From the NCBI GenBank assembly GCA_936432065.2, contig OW386285.2, positions 407,480,547-407,544,546 of the forward strand: a stretch of DNA of 64,000 nt, read 5' to 3'. Below the pieces are notes generated by a model, which saw only the letters and a program-made list of their open reading frames with translations, was not told the DNA's origin and did not search any database. The stretch is from Rutpela maculata (Eukaryota > Arthropoda > Insecta > Coleoptera > Cerambycidae). How positions within the stretch are numbered: the first letter of the stretch is position 1; every line of letters begins with the position of its first letter. The position numbers and the translations under genes were made by a program. Below are positions 42,027-53,712 of the stretch, piece by piece.

Positions 42027-42961
42027 CATATACTTATTAGAACCAATACTGCTAGCTTCCTATATCTCCCATGCATTAAAATTAGGCCAACACTTCGCGT
42101 ACTGCGACCCTTCTACTCATGCGCTAAACTTTTGGCGGTTAAATTTCACTAACTGTATGCGTATTATCAAATTAGAGACGTAGGATACTCCGTTGTGGCG
42201 AAAAATTGTTTGTATTAATTTTATACTCGACGAAGATGATAATACGATACGCATCCTGATTTAATTCTCTGTCATCTGAAGGATCAGTACATGCGCACAG
42301 GGGCGGCTGGTGAAATTTAAACAATTTTTTTCTCGTCTGTGGCGCATGGGACCCATACGAAATATGGGAAATAACATCTAGAGAAGCACTCCTCAAACGA
42401 CCCCTAAAAAATTTTGAAAAAGCAGTTTGCGAAAATTTTTTTCAAAATTCGATTGACCCCCCTAGGTCTAGGGACTCCTGTTTAAAATTAATTTTTTTGT
42501 CATATACATTTTACATTTCATAAAAATACAACAACAGATTTTGAAGTTTATGAAAATATTTTCATTATTAACTGAAACACAATGAACTGAAATTTTGTAA
42601 TTTAACAAATGATAAAATTTCAATTCGTTGTATCTCAGTTAGTAATGGAAATATTTTCATAAACTTCAAAACCTGTTGTTGTATTTTTATGAAAAGTAAA
42701 ATGTATATGACAAAAAAAAATAATTTTAAACAGGAGTCCCTAGACCTAGGGGGGTCAATCGAATTTTTTAGGGGTCGTTAGAGGAGTGCTTCTCTAGATG
42801 TTATTTCCCATATTTCGTATGGGTCCCATGCGCCACAGACGAGAAAAAAATTGTTAAAATTTCACCAGCCGCCCCTGCATGCGCATAAGTTATTGAGTAC
42901 GCCTAGTCTTGGCCTAACAAAATATTCTGAACTAGCAGTATTGGTTCTAATAAGTATTATG
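42027..42961. mobile_element. Foldback element, 935 bp, 8-bp target duplication
   Basis: The ends CATATACTTATTAGAACC and, inverted, CATAATACTTATTAGAACC differ by one indel. The perfect flanking 8-bp duplication TATTTAAT lies at 42019-42026 and 42962-42969. The right arm ~42640-42961 pairs with 42027-42600, where the left arm is interrupted by ~200 bp extra (about 42085-42295). Conserved paired blocks include GGGGGGTCAATCGAATTTT/AAAATTCGATTGACCCCCC. No gene is present. An 8-bp duplication and CAT.. ends fit hAT- or P-type mobilisation. Confidence 0.88.
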
Positions 42962-42969
42962 TATTTAAT

Positions 42970-44279
42970 ACAACGAGCGATGTTACCAACGTAAGAGAAA
43001 GAACGACATCCCAGTAATCTACATGTAAGAAAAGGACTCCGCGTGAATAAGTTACGCGATCAAAAATCAAGCACGTGTGTTAATTTAGACCTATTACGAG
43101 ACTTTCACCGTTTAAATATGTTGATTTATCTCTCTAAGATTAATCCATGTATGTGTGATATAATATTAAATAGCCTCCAAACCAAAATATTTCAGAACGC
43201 ATAGTTATACGAATCAAAGGCACTTTATATGCTAAAATGCAGCTTTCTGTTAGTTTTTGTCTCCCACTTCTGGATTTGCGAACGAAACGTAATGTTAGGT
43301 CGTTCTATTTAAATAAATAAATAGCAAATGTTCCTAGACAATTTGGAATATTTGCCAATTTAAATGGTTCAAGTTGGTTATAAGTACCATTCCCTTAACT
43401 TTAGTATCCTATTATTTTACGTACAATAAAGATTGTCTACAGTAACTGTCTCGAAACTATTTTACGAAAGTGATTATTTAAAATTATTTTATGCTTGAAA
43501 CTAAGTTTGCTATGTTTAGTATGTAAGTGCTGTTGATCACGCTTCGCTTCAGTTAATGTTAATAGTACGGCTTTTTCGTGATCCTGAGGAGTGTAAGAGT
43601 GTATAAAATTAAAGTATTTTTTCAAGTTAAGTATTTAATTCTAGACAATAGACGTTCGACAGCTCTCTCCTGGACGGATAGGCTATTAAAGGTTAGACTT
43701 CGCATGCCATCGGGAATAGCTCATCTAATGTGAAGCTCACCAGTCTACCAGAAGAAAGTTACAAGCTGCGAAAATTATGTTCCAGCCTCACTCGCTTCTG
43801 TCAACAGCACGGAATTCACATCTTCCATCTTCAAAATCAGAGTTGGTTCCATGTGTCGGCGCCTAAAGATCTTCATGCATGTATGAGACAAAAACTTACC
43901 TCGTAGATTTGTAGCTAATTCTGTAACATTCAAAATTAACACGGTAAAATTATTATAAATATTTATTCGAAGAGAGCTGGTAATGTTAAGGGATGTAACA
44001 CTAAACTAACACACATGTATGAGTTTTTCACTACCAGTTACAAAAACAAAAGTAAATTAACTATCTGTTATCAATATTTGGAGTTAAACTTTCAAAATTT
44101 TTGTTGAACTTCACCATTTATATTGTGAGAAAGAATGCTCAACGTCGGCAGATGTAAGTGGAGCACACATGAGATATTTGAACTTCTCTTAATACAGTAC
44201 CGTAAGAAATTCGAGATCGTTTTTTAAAACACTCGAATTATTATTTTGCCGTCTGTTCTACTGTGATAAATTCTTATAT
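42970..44279. other. No recognised gene
   Basis: 1.3 kb of AT-rich non-coding sequence with no motif I can name. Confidence 0.45.
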
Positions 44280-45377
44280 CTTTTCCTTACGTTAAAGCTC
44301 AAGTATGGTAGAGAGATTCGTGAACTTCCTTGTATGGTCTTCTAATTTTCTTAAACAGTTGAATCCGTAAATGCCTGTTAAGCATGTGATATACCAACTT
44401 CGTCATTTGGATTCAACTGCTGTAATAATCAAAGTTGCAATGATAGTATGATGTTGTCTCAAGTTTCCCATATAATTAAAATGGGCTCTAAAGATAATGG
44501 TATATTTGAAAAATTTTCATGAAATAAACCGATCTGCTGTTTTATGAAAAACCTTATTTACAACATTAAGGTAACACCACCCTCTAAAACTCTCAACGAT
44601 TGTGCTAAATATATTGAGTGAACTGGCTGCTGGTTTCCGGATCTTCTTCCGGGTAGACTTTGTTGAGTGCTTGACGTTTCGACCATCTTGTCGTGGTCTT
44701 CTCCTGAAGCGACCCGGAAACCAGCAGCCAAATCACCAGCTCCGCGAAAGCCTTAGCACCAAGACATTGAGTGAAGTACTTTCTGTTTTCTTCAAAATTC
44801 TTCCAGCATATTTGATATAAGAAGCTCCATCAATAATAAATAATACCGATTGTCCCTATTTTCTGAGGCTATGTCGTCCATGTCGTAGACTTGAATTCAC
44901 TACTTCCACTATAATACTACAATTTGTTATTTCTAGTGTTTTTTGGCGACACTCAGGTGTAATTCTCATTGAACTCAGACAAAATTTCTATCTATTATTG
45001 CCACAAAGCGGTGATAAATATTTTTCTTAGTGTCAACTTCCATGGTACCGCAATATTGCTATACTTGCCCCAACGCGTTTTTGCAAAAATTGTCTAGTTT
45101 CATCCACGGTATGTTACATACGTCCAACTATCACTCCCACTAAACCTAAATAACAATTGTTTTGCCTGTCACTATCACTAAAGCCACTCAAGCTACTTTT
45201 ATGATTTTCTGAAGAAATGTGTCTATCAATATTTCTCTTAACTGTCCACGGATATCCTTTGTCACAGCTTGTGTAATATAATTCCGTGCCATCATATTGC
45301 AATTCTACGATATCGTGAATCCACTTTACTGTAGAAGGATGCGAACGAGACATTTCAAGGACCGCCATCGACTTCAT
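44280..45377 (-). pseudogene. BED-finger, hAT-like transposase relic
   Basis: The minus-strand frame starts MKSMAVLEMSRSHPSTVKWI (45377). ELYYTSCDKGYPWTVKRNID then RHISSENHK gives a C-x-C/H-x5-H zinc-finger pattern of BED/CGGBP1 type. Further 3' (~44850-44790), VLFIIDGASYIKYAGRILKK resembles the catalytic D.A..M..A segment of this family. After a 143-bp insertion the sequence continues VNKVFHKTADRFI (~44560) and HHTIIATLIITAVES (~44450). Many stops. The link between N- and C-terminal parts is inferred. Confidence 0.5.
44623..44765. mobile_element. 143-bp insertion with 10-bp duplication and hammerhead-like core
   Basis: The duplicated target ATTGAGTGAA lies at 44613-44622 and 44766-44775. 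The insert starts CTGGCTGCTGGTTTCCGG and contains its perfect inverse over 17 bp (44624-44640 with 44714-44730). On the minus strand, 44671-44708 has GACCA..TGGTC (stem) followed by GAAACGTC and preceded by CAGGAGA. This is a hammerhead layout with a damaged CUGANGA box. A retrotransposed short element. Confidence 0.65.
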
Positions 45378-45810
45378 AATTCCGTACTATTCTTACTGTA
45401 ACTTTTACAATCGTATCTAATGGACTGGCGAGGTTGTAATCTGTGGCCTTATACTCCCCTTCAGCTCTGTTTCGTTCCTATTAAGGCAGATTTTTACTCT
45501 AGGTCAAGTCACAGTAAATGATCACGGATCTCTTGCACTGTATCCTATTGCAACCCATTCACACTACCCACACAGCAAATGTGAAAGGAGTGCAATAAAA
45601 TACGTGGGGTACAACGGAAGAGATATTTTAACCGGGCTGTGAATTGAGAATCAGCCTTCAGTTGATCTACGTTCACAGGAAGGTAAATTTTTAGATTGCC
45701 ACAACGTAGGTATTACAATTGCAAAACAGTCTATTACGTTTTTACTTTATTTAGTACGTTGTTATGCTTTTTACAAATCTAAATCTTCAATAAAACTAGT
45801 TTACGTATTG
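45378..45810. other. No recognised gene
   Basis: Non-coding spacer. Confidence 0.45.
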
Positions 45811-47585
45811 AAAGAGCAATGTTAAAAAAGGGTCTTTTTTGGCCCATCCGTGGTAAAGTATGGAAGTCTTTTTTTTTTTACTAATTTTGGAATGCTGAAA
45901 ACGAATCCGTCGCCCGTTTTGGCGAAAAATCTCCGGAACACATTAAAAAAACCACCGTTATTTGGGGGGTGACATTGGAATTTTGCAGAAAATTCTCTTA
46001 AAATACCAAGTTTCGATAACTAAGTAGAAAGAGAAGTAAAAAAATCAAATTCACCCCTTCAACCCTCCTCGCCATTCTTTCACAACCTCTAAGAAGGTTG
46101 TAAGCTAATATAACTACTATATAGTTATTTACATATTTAAAAAAAACAGAACACTTCATTGAGTGGTTGCTATCAGAATATAATAATCTGATTACTTCTG
46201 AGTACACTCATACCTCACCTCTAAAAGGGTGGGTCTCACCTTCTCAGGGATATTGATTGGTTTTAATTACAAAAAAGATCCTAATACACAGTTGAATGTT
46301 TCTTTATCATATTAAGGTGACACTCCTGAATATTTCTTACCCGTTAAGGAGGGGGTGTAGGGTGTCAATATCCCATTTAAAAAATGTTGCTTGATTTTTA
46401 TAGTAAAAAATTATTTAGTTATTTAAATAAGTTTTGTTTGTTAGAATGGGAATCTTTTTTCATTTTATGGCCACCTCAAATTCCAAATCTACCCACGAAA
46501 CGGGTGGGATAACTATTTTGGGACTTTCAATTCGTTTTTATTACAACAGAAATCCTTCATTATCTCTTACATGGATTTCTATCATAATAGAGTAACTTAG
46601 TGACTTCAAAAAATTATCCCTAAATACTTATTGAAAATATATATGTTAACGTATCATTTACCCGTTTTGCGGGAGGTAGGGATATGGCACAGAGATTACT
46701 ATCTCAAAAATATCTCGAGGCTGAGAAATATTCATCCGAATTGACTAAATCATCTTATTATGATAAAAAAACATCGAACTGGGTGATTAGAGATTTCTTT
46801 TGCAATTAAAACCAATAAAAATTCTAAAAGGATAAAATCCACCACCTTAATTGGTGGGGAAGGGTGTAAGAGTATTCAGAAGTAATCACATTATAACATG
46901 ATAATACCCATTTAATGAGGAGTTTTGTTTTTTTTTTAAATGAATAATTAACCGGATATTAGATATTGTAACTTACATCGTTCTTATAGGTGGCGAAGGG
47001 TGAGGGAAACGAGGGGGGTGAATTTAGAATGTTTGCTTCTTTTTCTACTTACCTAACGAAACTAAGTATTTTGAAAGAATTTCCTGCACTAAAAAATAAC
47101 TATTAGCCAAGTCACCTTAATTTGATAAAAAAAACATCCAGCTGTGTTTTAGGATTTTTTTTGTAATTAAAATCGATCAATATCCCTGAGAAGGTGAGAC
47201 CCACCTCTGTTTAGAGGTGAGGAGGCGTGTGAGTGTACTCAGAAGTAATCAAATTATTATATTCTGATAGCAACCACTCAATGGATTTTTGAGAATATGT
47301 AAATAATTATATAGTAGTTATAGTAGCTTACAACCTTCTTTGGGGTGGTGAAAGAATGGCGAGGAGGGTTGAAGGGGTGAATTTGATTTTTTTACTCCTT
47401 TTTCTACTTATTTATCGAAACTTAGTATTTAAGAGAATTTCCCGCAAAATTCCAATGTCACTCCCAAATATGGGTGGTTTTTTAATTTGTTCCGGAGATT
47501 TTTCGTCAAAACGGGTGAAAGATTCGTTTTCAGCACCCCAAAATTAGCAGAAAAAGATGGCTTCCACACTTTACCATTGCTCTTT
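45811..47585. mobile_element. Foldback element with ~360-bp internal repeats
   Basis: The ends are AAAGAGCAATG and its inverse CATTGCTCTTT, with arms of at least 450 bp (45850-46310 against 47100-47570) at high identity. The right side is itself tandem: units starting near 46864 (GTGTAAGAGTATTCAGAAGT) and 47228 (GTGTGAGTGTACTCAGAAGT) repeat about every 364 bp, and an earlier partial unit is visible. The left arm has a short insertion (AAGGGTCTTTTTTGG..) near 45830. No gene; short frames inside are by-products. Confidence 0.82.
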
Positions 47586-49112
47586 AAAATCAAATAAAAC
47601 TCAACTTACCATGATGTGAGTTCAATTATGTATACCATACCAAGTTCAAAAATATCAGTGACTGCTCACGTTTAAGTGTTTTTTTGTGATTGTAGTGGAA
47701 TCTGTATTATTTTGTAAAAATAATTGTTTTAAAATAAAATGTTCATTGTCACACTCTATATAAAAATTCCACATTCATAGCAAATGTGCATAATGAATTA
47801 GTTACGTTCATGGTATATGTACATCATAATAGATATTTCCATTAAATGCAATCAATTCACGGTGCTAGTAATTACATGTTGTGTAAACTTACACACGTGA
47901 TCAACGAATATGCTTAAAAATGTCCCTCAAATCCTATATTTACATAGCATGAAGTTGTCCTAATATTAAATACACGATAAAAATTTTATGCTCGTGCTTA
48001 ATGCGGTGGGTAATTTGGTAATTTTAATTACCAGCCCATTTTGCAGAACTAATATGTTTTAACTAAGCAACCATAACTAGTAAAATTTTGCTGCGTATTG
48101 GAAATTGTATTCCAAACTGAAAGTGAGTGGAACTCGCCTCTAATAAACTTTTTTAATGTTCAGTTAGAGGTGGTGTTTGGTGCGTTTAAATTAAGAATAG
48201 CACTTTTTTTTAAGTTGCAAGACAAAACGAATATATTACATAAAGAACAAATGTAAACGTGACACGTGGGTGAAACATTCTTGTTAAAGGAAAGTTATAC
48301 GAAGCGGTAAGTCAATGTGTACGTTTTTCAGTGATTTTTTCCCATTTCAGCAGTCAACAAACTATGCTAATGCCTGTTATTATTTTTGCCGTGTTTATCA
48401 TTTTTAAGTTTTGTTAAGCCACCTGGATATTTAATGTACAACATTTACAAAATGTTTCTCTTATGCTTATTACTTATACGTAAATATTATAATTTCTTGT
48501 TATTTTGAAAAAAGAAACAGAAAAATTTAAAGAGTAATTTACTAGCGAACAGCAGTTATTACGTTACAAATTGTAACTTAAAATATTCATGAGATACAGA
48601 AAACAATGTGCAACTAAATAAACTTAAATTTACTTCTTGTAAGGGGGCCATAATTCGAAAACAGTAAATCAAAATGTCCCTAAATTTGGATATAGAAGTT
48701 CCAAAGCATGGTGATCAACAACATTGCATTAGTTTTTCAATAAAAAAAATGTCTCGAAAAATCGACCCTTCTTTTCTTAAAAAAAAGCACGCCAATGACT
48801 GAAATAAGTCTTGTTTTACTGAAAAAAGGCATAGTAAATGTTTTGATTCGAATTTTGTTGCAATTGGATGACTAATAACTAAGTTACGGTGTTACCATGA
48901 AAAGAGAGACACGCTGTATAAGTATTTTATCGTCAATTCAATAGTTGTCAAATGTGTAAAATATATTGTGTAAGTAACAACAACTTTACTTCGCTTTAGG
49001 AGAAGACAAGATGGTGGAAATGTCAAATATTCAGTCAGCGCGATAGAGAACCCGGTATCAGTCTACAGTCATCACTAGCTCCTCACAGGCTTAGGACAAA
49101 AATAACATAGTA
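47586..49112. other. No recognised gene
   Basis: 1.5 kb of non-coding sequence. It includes a mariner-end-like motif GACACGCTGTATAAG at ~48906 and a small hairpin around 48005-48045. Confidence 0.45.
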
Positions 49113-49285
49113 CTGTCGTGCGCAAAAAAAATGGGACAAGTCTTATAACGTATTTTGCTAAAATCTAGTTGTGTACATCTAACTTTAATTTTTGTGACAT
49201 TGTCAGTTATCTGTCAAAATTCATTGCAAGTGTGCAAATAGAGACAAATTTACATTAGAAAACCTATTTTTTTTGCTCACGACAG
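49113..49285. mobile_element. Tc1/mariner MITE, 173 bp
   Basis: The ends CTGTCGTGCGCAAAAAAAAT and, inverted, CTGTCGTGAGCAAAAAAAAT match with one change. TA lies at 49111-49112 and 49286-49287. No coding capacity. Confidence 0.85.
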
Positions 49286-49494
49286 TACTCAGTTACATTA
49301 CTCAAATTGTGTTTGAATGATAGAACGATAACAAAATCATTTTAGACAATAATCTATGCCTACATTTTCTTAGTGGCTGCGACGTAATATCAGTACTGGA
49401 AGATGAAGTTTAGGAAGCTTCATGAAAAATACAATAATAAGAAATTACATAAATTTTTACGAACGAAAATCCTGACGTGAAGGAGACATCCAAC

Positions 49495-50110
49495 AAATAT
49501 CTAAATTAAATCGAATGCTGCTGGTACGGATAGTTTCTCTATATATAATTAAAATAATATTTCTTTGGATGCAATTACACATAATTAATTGTTCGCTTCA
49601 ATCTAAAACAGTTCCCTCTCAATAAGAAATGGCCTGTGTTATACATCTAACCAATAAAAAGTATATCCGAAACTTGATTTCAGGCCTGTGTCGGTATTTT
49701 GCCAGTTTTTTTCCAAAATATTAAAGAGGATAATTTATGATCAGCTAAAACAACATGTACAAATTTATGATTTACTTCTTCATACTCACTCTGGCTTTCA
49801 TCATGATCATAGTAGTTACAACTCTGTGAATATAAATGACGATTACTTAGCTGCCATAGATAAATTTATCTATCTAACTACAGTTAAAACGTTACTAGAC
49901 CTTTCAGATCTGCTATAAGTACTTTTGAAAATAATCTTGTGTGATTAATATTAAAATGTCGTGGGAAATCTTGGAGTTACTTTCGGTTGCTATTTAACTT
50001 TCAAAGAACGTGCAACCAAAGTTGTGCAATCCTTTATCGCAAAACTTAAAACTTTTTATCAATTTATACACTTACTATCTACATCAACAAAGTAAAGGCT
50101 TTCAAATTCG
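49495..50110 (+). pseudogene. Non-LTR reverse transcriptase with internal deletion
   Basis: IKSNAAGTDSFS (~49506), PVSVLPVFSKILKRIIYDQL (~49684-49745, across a frame change), LLLHTHSGFHHDHSSYNSV (~49770) and VKTLLDLSD (~49890), then directly NLGVTFGCYLTFKERATK (~49965). The segment with QGS..GP and the catalytic YADD is missing, so the central RT was deleted. Non-functional. Confidence 0.7.
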
Positions 50111-50517
50111 TTAATTTTGTCCAAAATTGTATACGCTAGTTTCATACATCCACCTGAGTGGTATGGCAGTTCAAAGTGTTCGCATGTTTTACGGCAAAAA
50201 TAAGTAATACACAAAATATAACATGAATGTTGTGACGTATTTTGGTGCTCTGATAATTATATATTTAGCTCTGCATGACGGCCATCCTTCCTCCAATGTA
50301 ATAGTAAGGTACCTAGTTTCTCCAGTGCTTACACTAACTCTCAGACCGAACGCCATAACAAGATTCATCAGTGTTTATTAACACTTTCAGTGATCGACCT
50401 TAAAGTGCTCATTTGCTGTCCATGTTGTATTTCTCTGACAACCGGCATTTCAATAGCAAGTTTGTGTGGTTTTGCAGATGAATATACACTGTGTTATGAG
50501 CTCTCCACTTCTATTAC
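50111..50517. other. No clear gene; possible 3' tail of the RT relic
   Basis: Fragments could be the degraded C terminus of the preceding RT, but no motif is firm. Confidence 0.4.
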
Positions 50518-52320
50518 ATAATAAATAAATAAATAATTTATTCATGTTAAGAACCAATAGTTTTACATAAGTCAAAATTACAAATATTGTATATAACATC
50601 AGACAGAAGTACAAATATTATATATTACAACATACAATGGTAAACAAACATTGAAAATAATTTAACACATAGTAACATCACATAAATACTGATCAAATGA
50701 ATAGTATGCTCCCTTGAGCAGAATTTGTAATATTATAATGGAACTTACTTTCCGACAACTTGTTAAAGAATTTTAGGCCATAATAATTTGTTCCATTTAG
50801 ACTTTTTTCTAACTTAGTAAAATCTAAACGAATCTCATTTCTCTGCCTAGTATCGTGTTTATGAATTTTACCGTTTGAAATATAGTCATTTAAATTTTTT
50901 TTAACATGCATAAGAGCTGCAAGAATGAAACAACTAGGAGCAGTCAAGATATTCAACTCGCTAAATTTTTGTTTGACCTCCTCTCTAAATGGCAAAATCA
51001 ACATTACTCTCACAACTCGTCTTTGAAGTGAAAATATTCTGCTCAGATGAGCTGAGTGTCCCCAAGTTATTATGGCATAGAAAAAAACACTTTGAAATAG
51101 CGAGAAATAAACCGTTTTTATCACACTCAGAGGCAACTCAGTTCTTAGACTTATAACCAGATAAATTACCTTCGACAATTTACTAGCCAGATAGTCTACA
51201 TGTTGATCCCAGCACAGCTTACCGTCCACAATTACTCCTAAAAATTTAATATTATCCGAAATATCAAAATGATCTAATCTCCGAATGGAGAAAATCATAC
51301 TTTGTTTTCAATTCATTTAATTTAATTTGTTCTGTCTCTGAACCAATCAGCAGCCTGCAACTGTGAGCGCTGCATATCATTAAAATGTAGATCATTAAAA
51401 TTTTGATTGATATTTATCATGGTCGTATTATCAGCAAATAGTACAACCGAAGTGTCCTTAAAGTTGTTAGGCAAAATAATAGTGGTCTTAATACGGAACC
51501 CTCTGAAACTCCAAATCTTACTTTTAGTGATGATGACGCCATTATGTTTGTTTGCAGTTATTTGACCCCTTTCACTCAGGTACGATTTTAAAAGATTAAG
51601 TGCTGTAGGTTGACGACCATATCTACAAAGTTTAGAAGCGAGAATATCATGTTGCACACAGTCGAAGGCTTTTGACAAGTCACAGAAAATACTTCCGACA
51701 AAGCGTTGGTTCTCAAAAACATCTATTATACTTTCAACCATTTTATTAATTGCCATCGCTGTAGATTTACCAGAGCGAAAACCATATTGACACTCTGATA
51801 AAATGTTATTTTGTTCAAAAAAGGTGACAAGTTGTCGAAATAGAGCTTTTTCTATTATTTTCCCCAGAGTGGGTATGACAGATATAAGACGATAGTTGTT
51901 CATATCATTGAAGTCACCTTTCTTGAAAAGCGGAATAACTTTGGATGTTTTAAGACATTTCGGAAAAGTTCCTCTTTTTATGCATAGATTAACCAATTTT
52001 GTGAAAGGTATAATGTACTCATTTTATTATGTTAATATTCATGTCATATACGTCTTTGCTTGGATTATTTATGAAATTATTAAAGATATCTCTCGTTTGA
52101 AAAACTATTGATTTTTTAAATAATGTAAAAAATTTAGTTTCTCGCGCATTTTTCATAATTCGTCATTATACCATTGTACTTTGGACTGTACAGATATTAC
52201 ACTTTTAATTTTTATGGGTAAAGCAAGGTTTATTTGTTTAATAATGTTTAGAAAAATGTAAAATTTTTCATCACAAGTCATTTTTGTGTTGTTAATAAAG
52301 TACCATATTTGCTTACCATA
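50518..52320 (-). mobile_element. 5'-truncated non-LTR retrotransposon (minus)
   Basis: The 3' end carries an AAAT-type microsatellite (50518-50536 on the plus strand, thus a TTTA tail) and a UTR of ~150 bp. Coding sequence extends to about 52320, where the endonuclease-RT linker ends. Confidence 0.75.
50693..52320 (-). pseudogene. Reverse transcriptase with altered catalytic box (FADN)
   Basis: Linker WYNDEL..MRE (~52165). RT: NLCIKRGTFPKCLKTSKVIP, FKKGDFNDMNNYRLIS (~51990-51890), CQYGFRSGKSTAM (~51790), CDLSKAFDCVQHDILA (~51690). The usual VPQGSVLGP box is degraded (KIWSFRGF). The catalytic box reads FADN at 51427-51438 in place of FADD. A frame change between 51322 and 51298 leads to the thumb, IKFLGVIVDGKLCWDQHV, and the C terminus GTNYYGLKFFNKL. 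Similar in layout to the CR1-type element at 25.6 kb. Inactive. Confidence 0.85.
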
Positions 52321-52914
52321 TTTTTAACGTCAAATTTGCGGTAGGCCAAATATGGAGGGTAAGTTCAATGAGAATGGCAGCGAATGGAATGTCTATTACG
52401 GCCCGAAAATCTCCTGTATAAAATTATCTCTTTTACAATTAATGCGATCTTAAAGTAACTACTGACTGGCCTACAGATGTGATTGTTGTTTTCATTTTCA
52501 CTCACGTAGAATATACATACTGAACCAAACCAGCAACCTTAATTTAAGCCATTAGCAAGAGAATCTACTTTGAAATGTGCCAGCTTATCTTGGCAGACCC
52601 TGTGGTATTTTTGGCCTGATATTAATCTGTATTTCATAATTACGGTTATCACAGAGATGTACTTTGCTCTAGGCGATATATAACTTAATATTTCATTTGT
52701 TACATAGGGTGACTGAGGATAACTTAAAGGTGGAAGTGTTGCTTCTAAGATGGTTAGGAAGTTATATTGGAACTTTGATATGAAATTTTAATAAAATGTG
52801 ATTTACTGACAGCTTACGTGTAAGCCGAAACTGGCCAAGCAAGCATTACGGTGTAATAATATGCAAATATCTATCGGATTTCTTGTTGGTCCAATGTAGC
52901 TTGACGGGAAATAT
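52321..52914. other. No recognised gene
   Basis: Non-coding spacer. Confidence 0.45.
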
Positions 52915-53330
52915 TACTTTATTTTATTTTAGAAATACACCACCCAACAGCACAAGTACCTATTACAGGATAGGAAATAACAAATAAAATAAGTACTATA
53001 TATACAAAAATATATAATAAGTTACATAACAGTAAAATCAAAACATACATTGATAACATTACATTGCATATAAGATATTAGAGTTTCAAGTAACTTATTG
53101 TTTTTAACTGTGTATGAAAAACATCAAATTTGTCCTGCAGGTGATTGTAGGTGTTACAAATAAAATGAAGGGGGAAAATTTGAGGAGATTTGTTCGAGGC
53201 GTGGAAGTGTTGGTGTGCCTAGAATTAATACCTGGTACAGAAAATTTTAGTTTTTCTAAAAGTGGAGGGTAATTCAAAATATTAATTAATTTGGATAAAA
53301 ATAGCAAAGCTTGTTTATTTATACGCACTT
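52915..53330 (-). pseudogene. 3' end of a second copy of the 30-kb RT family
   Basis: The C-terminal coding piece NSRHTNTSTPRTNLLKFSPF (~53225-53165) corresponds to ILITPTPLTNILSSYPLHQI in the 30.3-kb relic. The 3' UTR shares TTACAGGATA and AAATAACA-type blocks. Only the last ~70 residues and the UTR remain. Confidence 0.6.
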
Positions 53331-53712
53331 CAAGACTTTCTATATCAAATCTAGTAAGATCTTGTTGTGGAAACCCTACTGCAGGGTAAACGTAAATTTT
53401 AGGAAACGAATATTGAATATTTTGGATTATATCCCAGATTCTAAATTAGCGATGCATATTCCAATGTTGACCTTAGAATGTGTTACAATCACCAAAAATA
53501 CATTAACATCTTTTCATAGAGGATGGGATCTTTTTTTCTACTATATGACATTATATTACATTTCTCTACATTGAGGGGAGACTATTTGCATCATACTACT
53601 TTTTTGGTGGCCTGAATTTGGACAGATTTGAAACCACGACATTCTGCATATTTTGTTCTCTCTATGGAAATGTAAGTAATAAGGAAGATAGACCTGCAAT
53701 GTGAAGTTTACT
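53331..53712. other. No recognised gene
   Basis: Non-coding. Confidence 0.4.

Noticed and set aside
45998..47547. Frames MYSEVIRL (minus) and MARRVEGVNL (plus) that share a peptide
   Set aside because: They are the same DNA seen in both arms of the foldback element.
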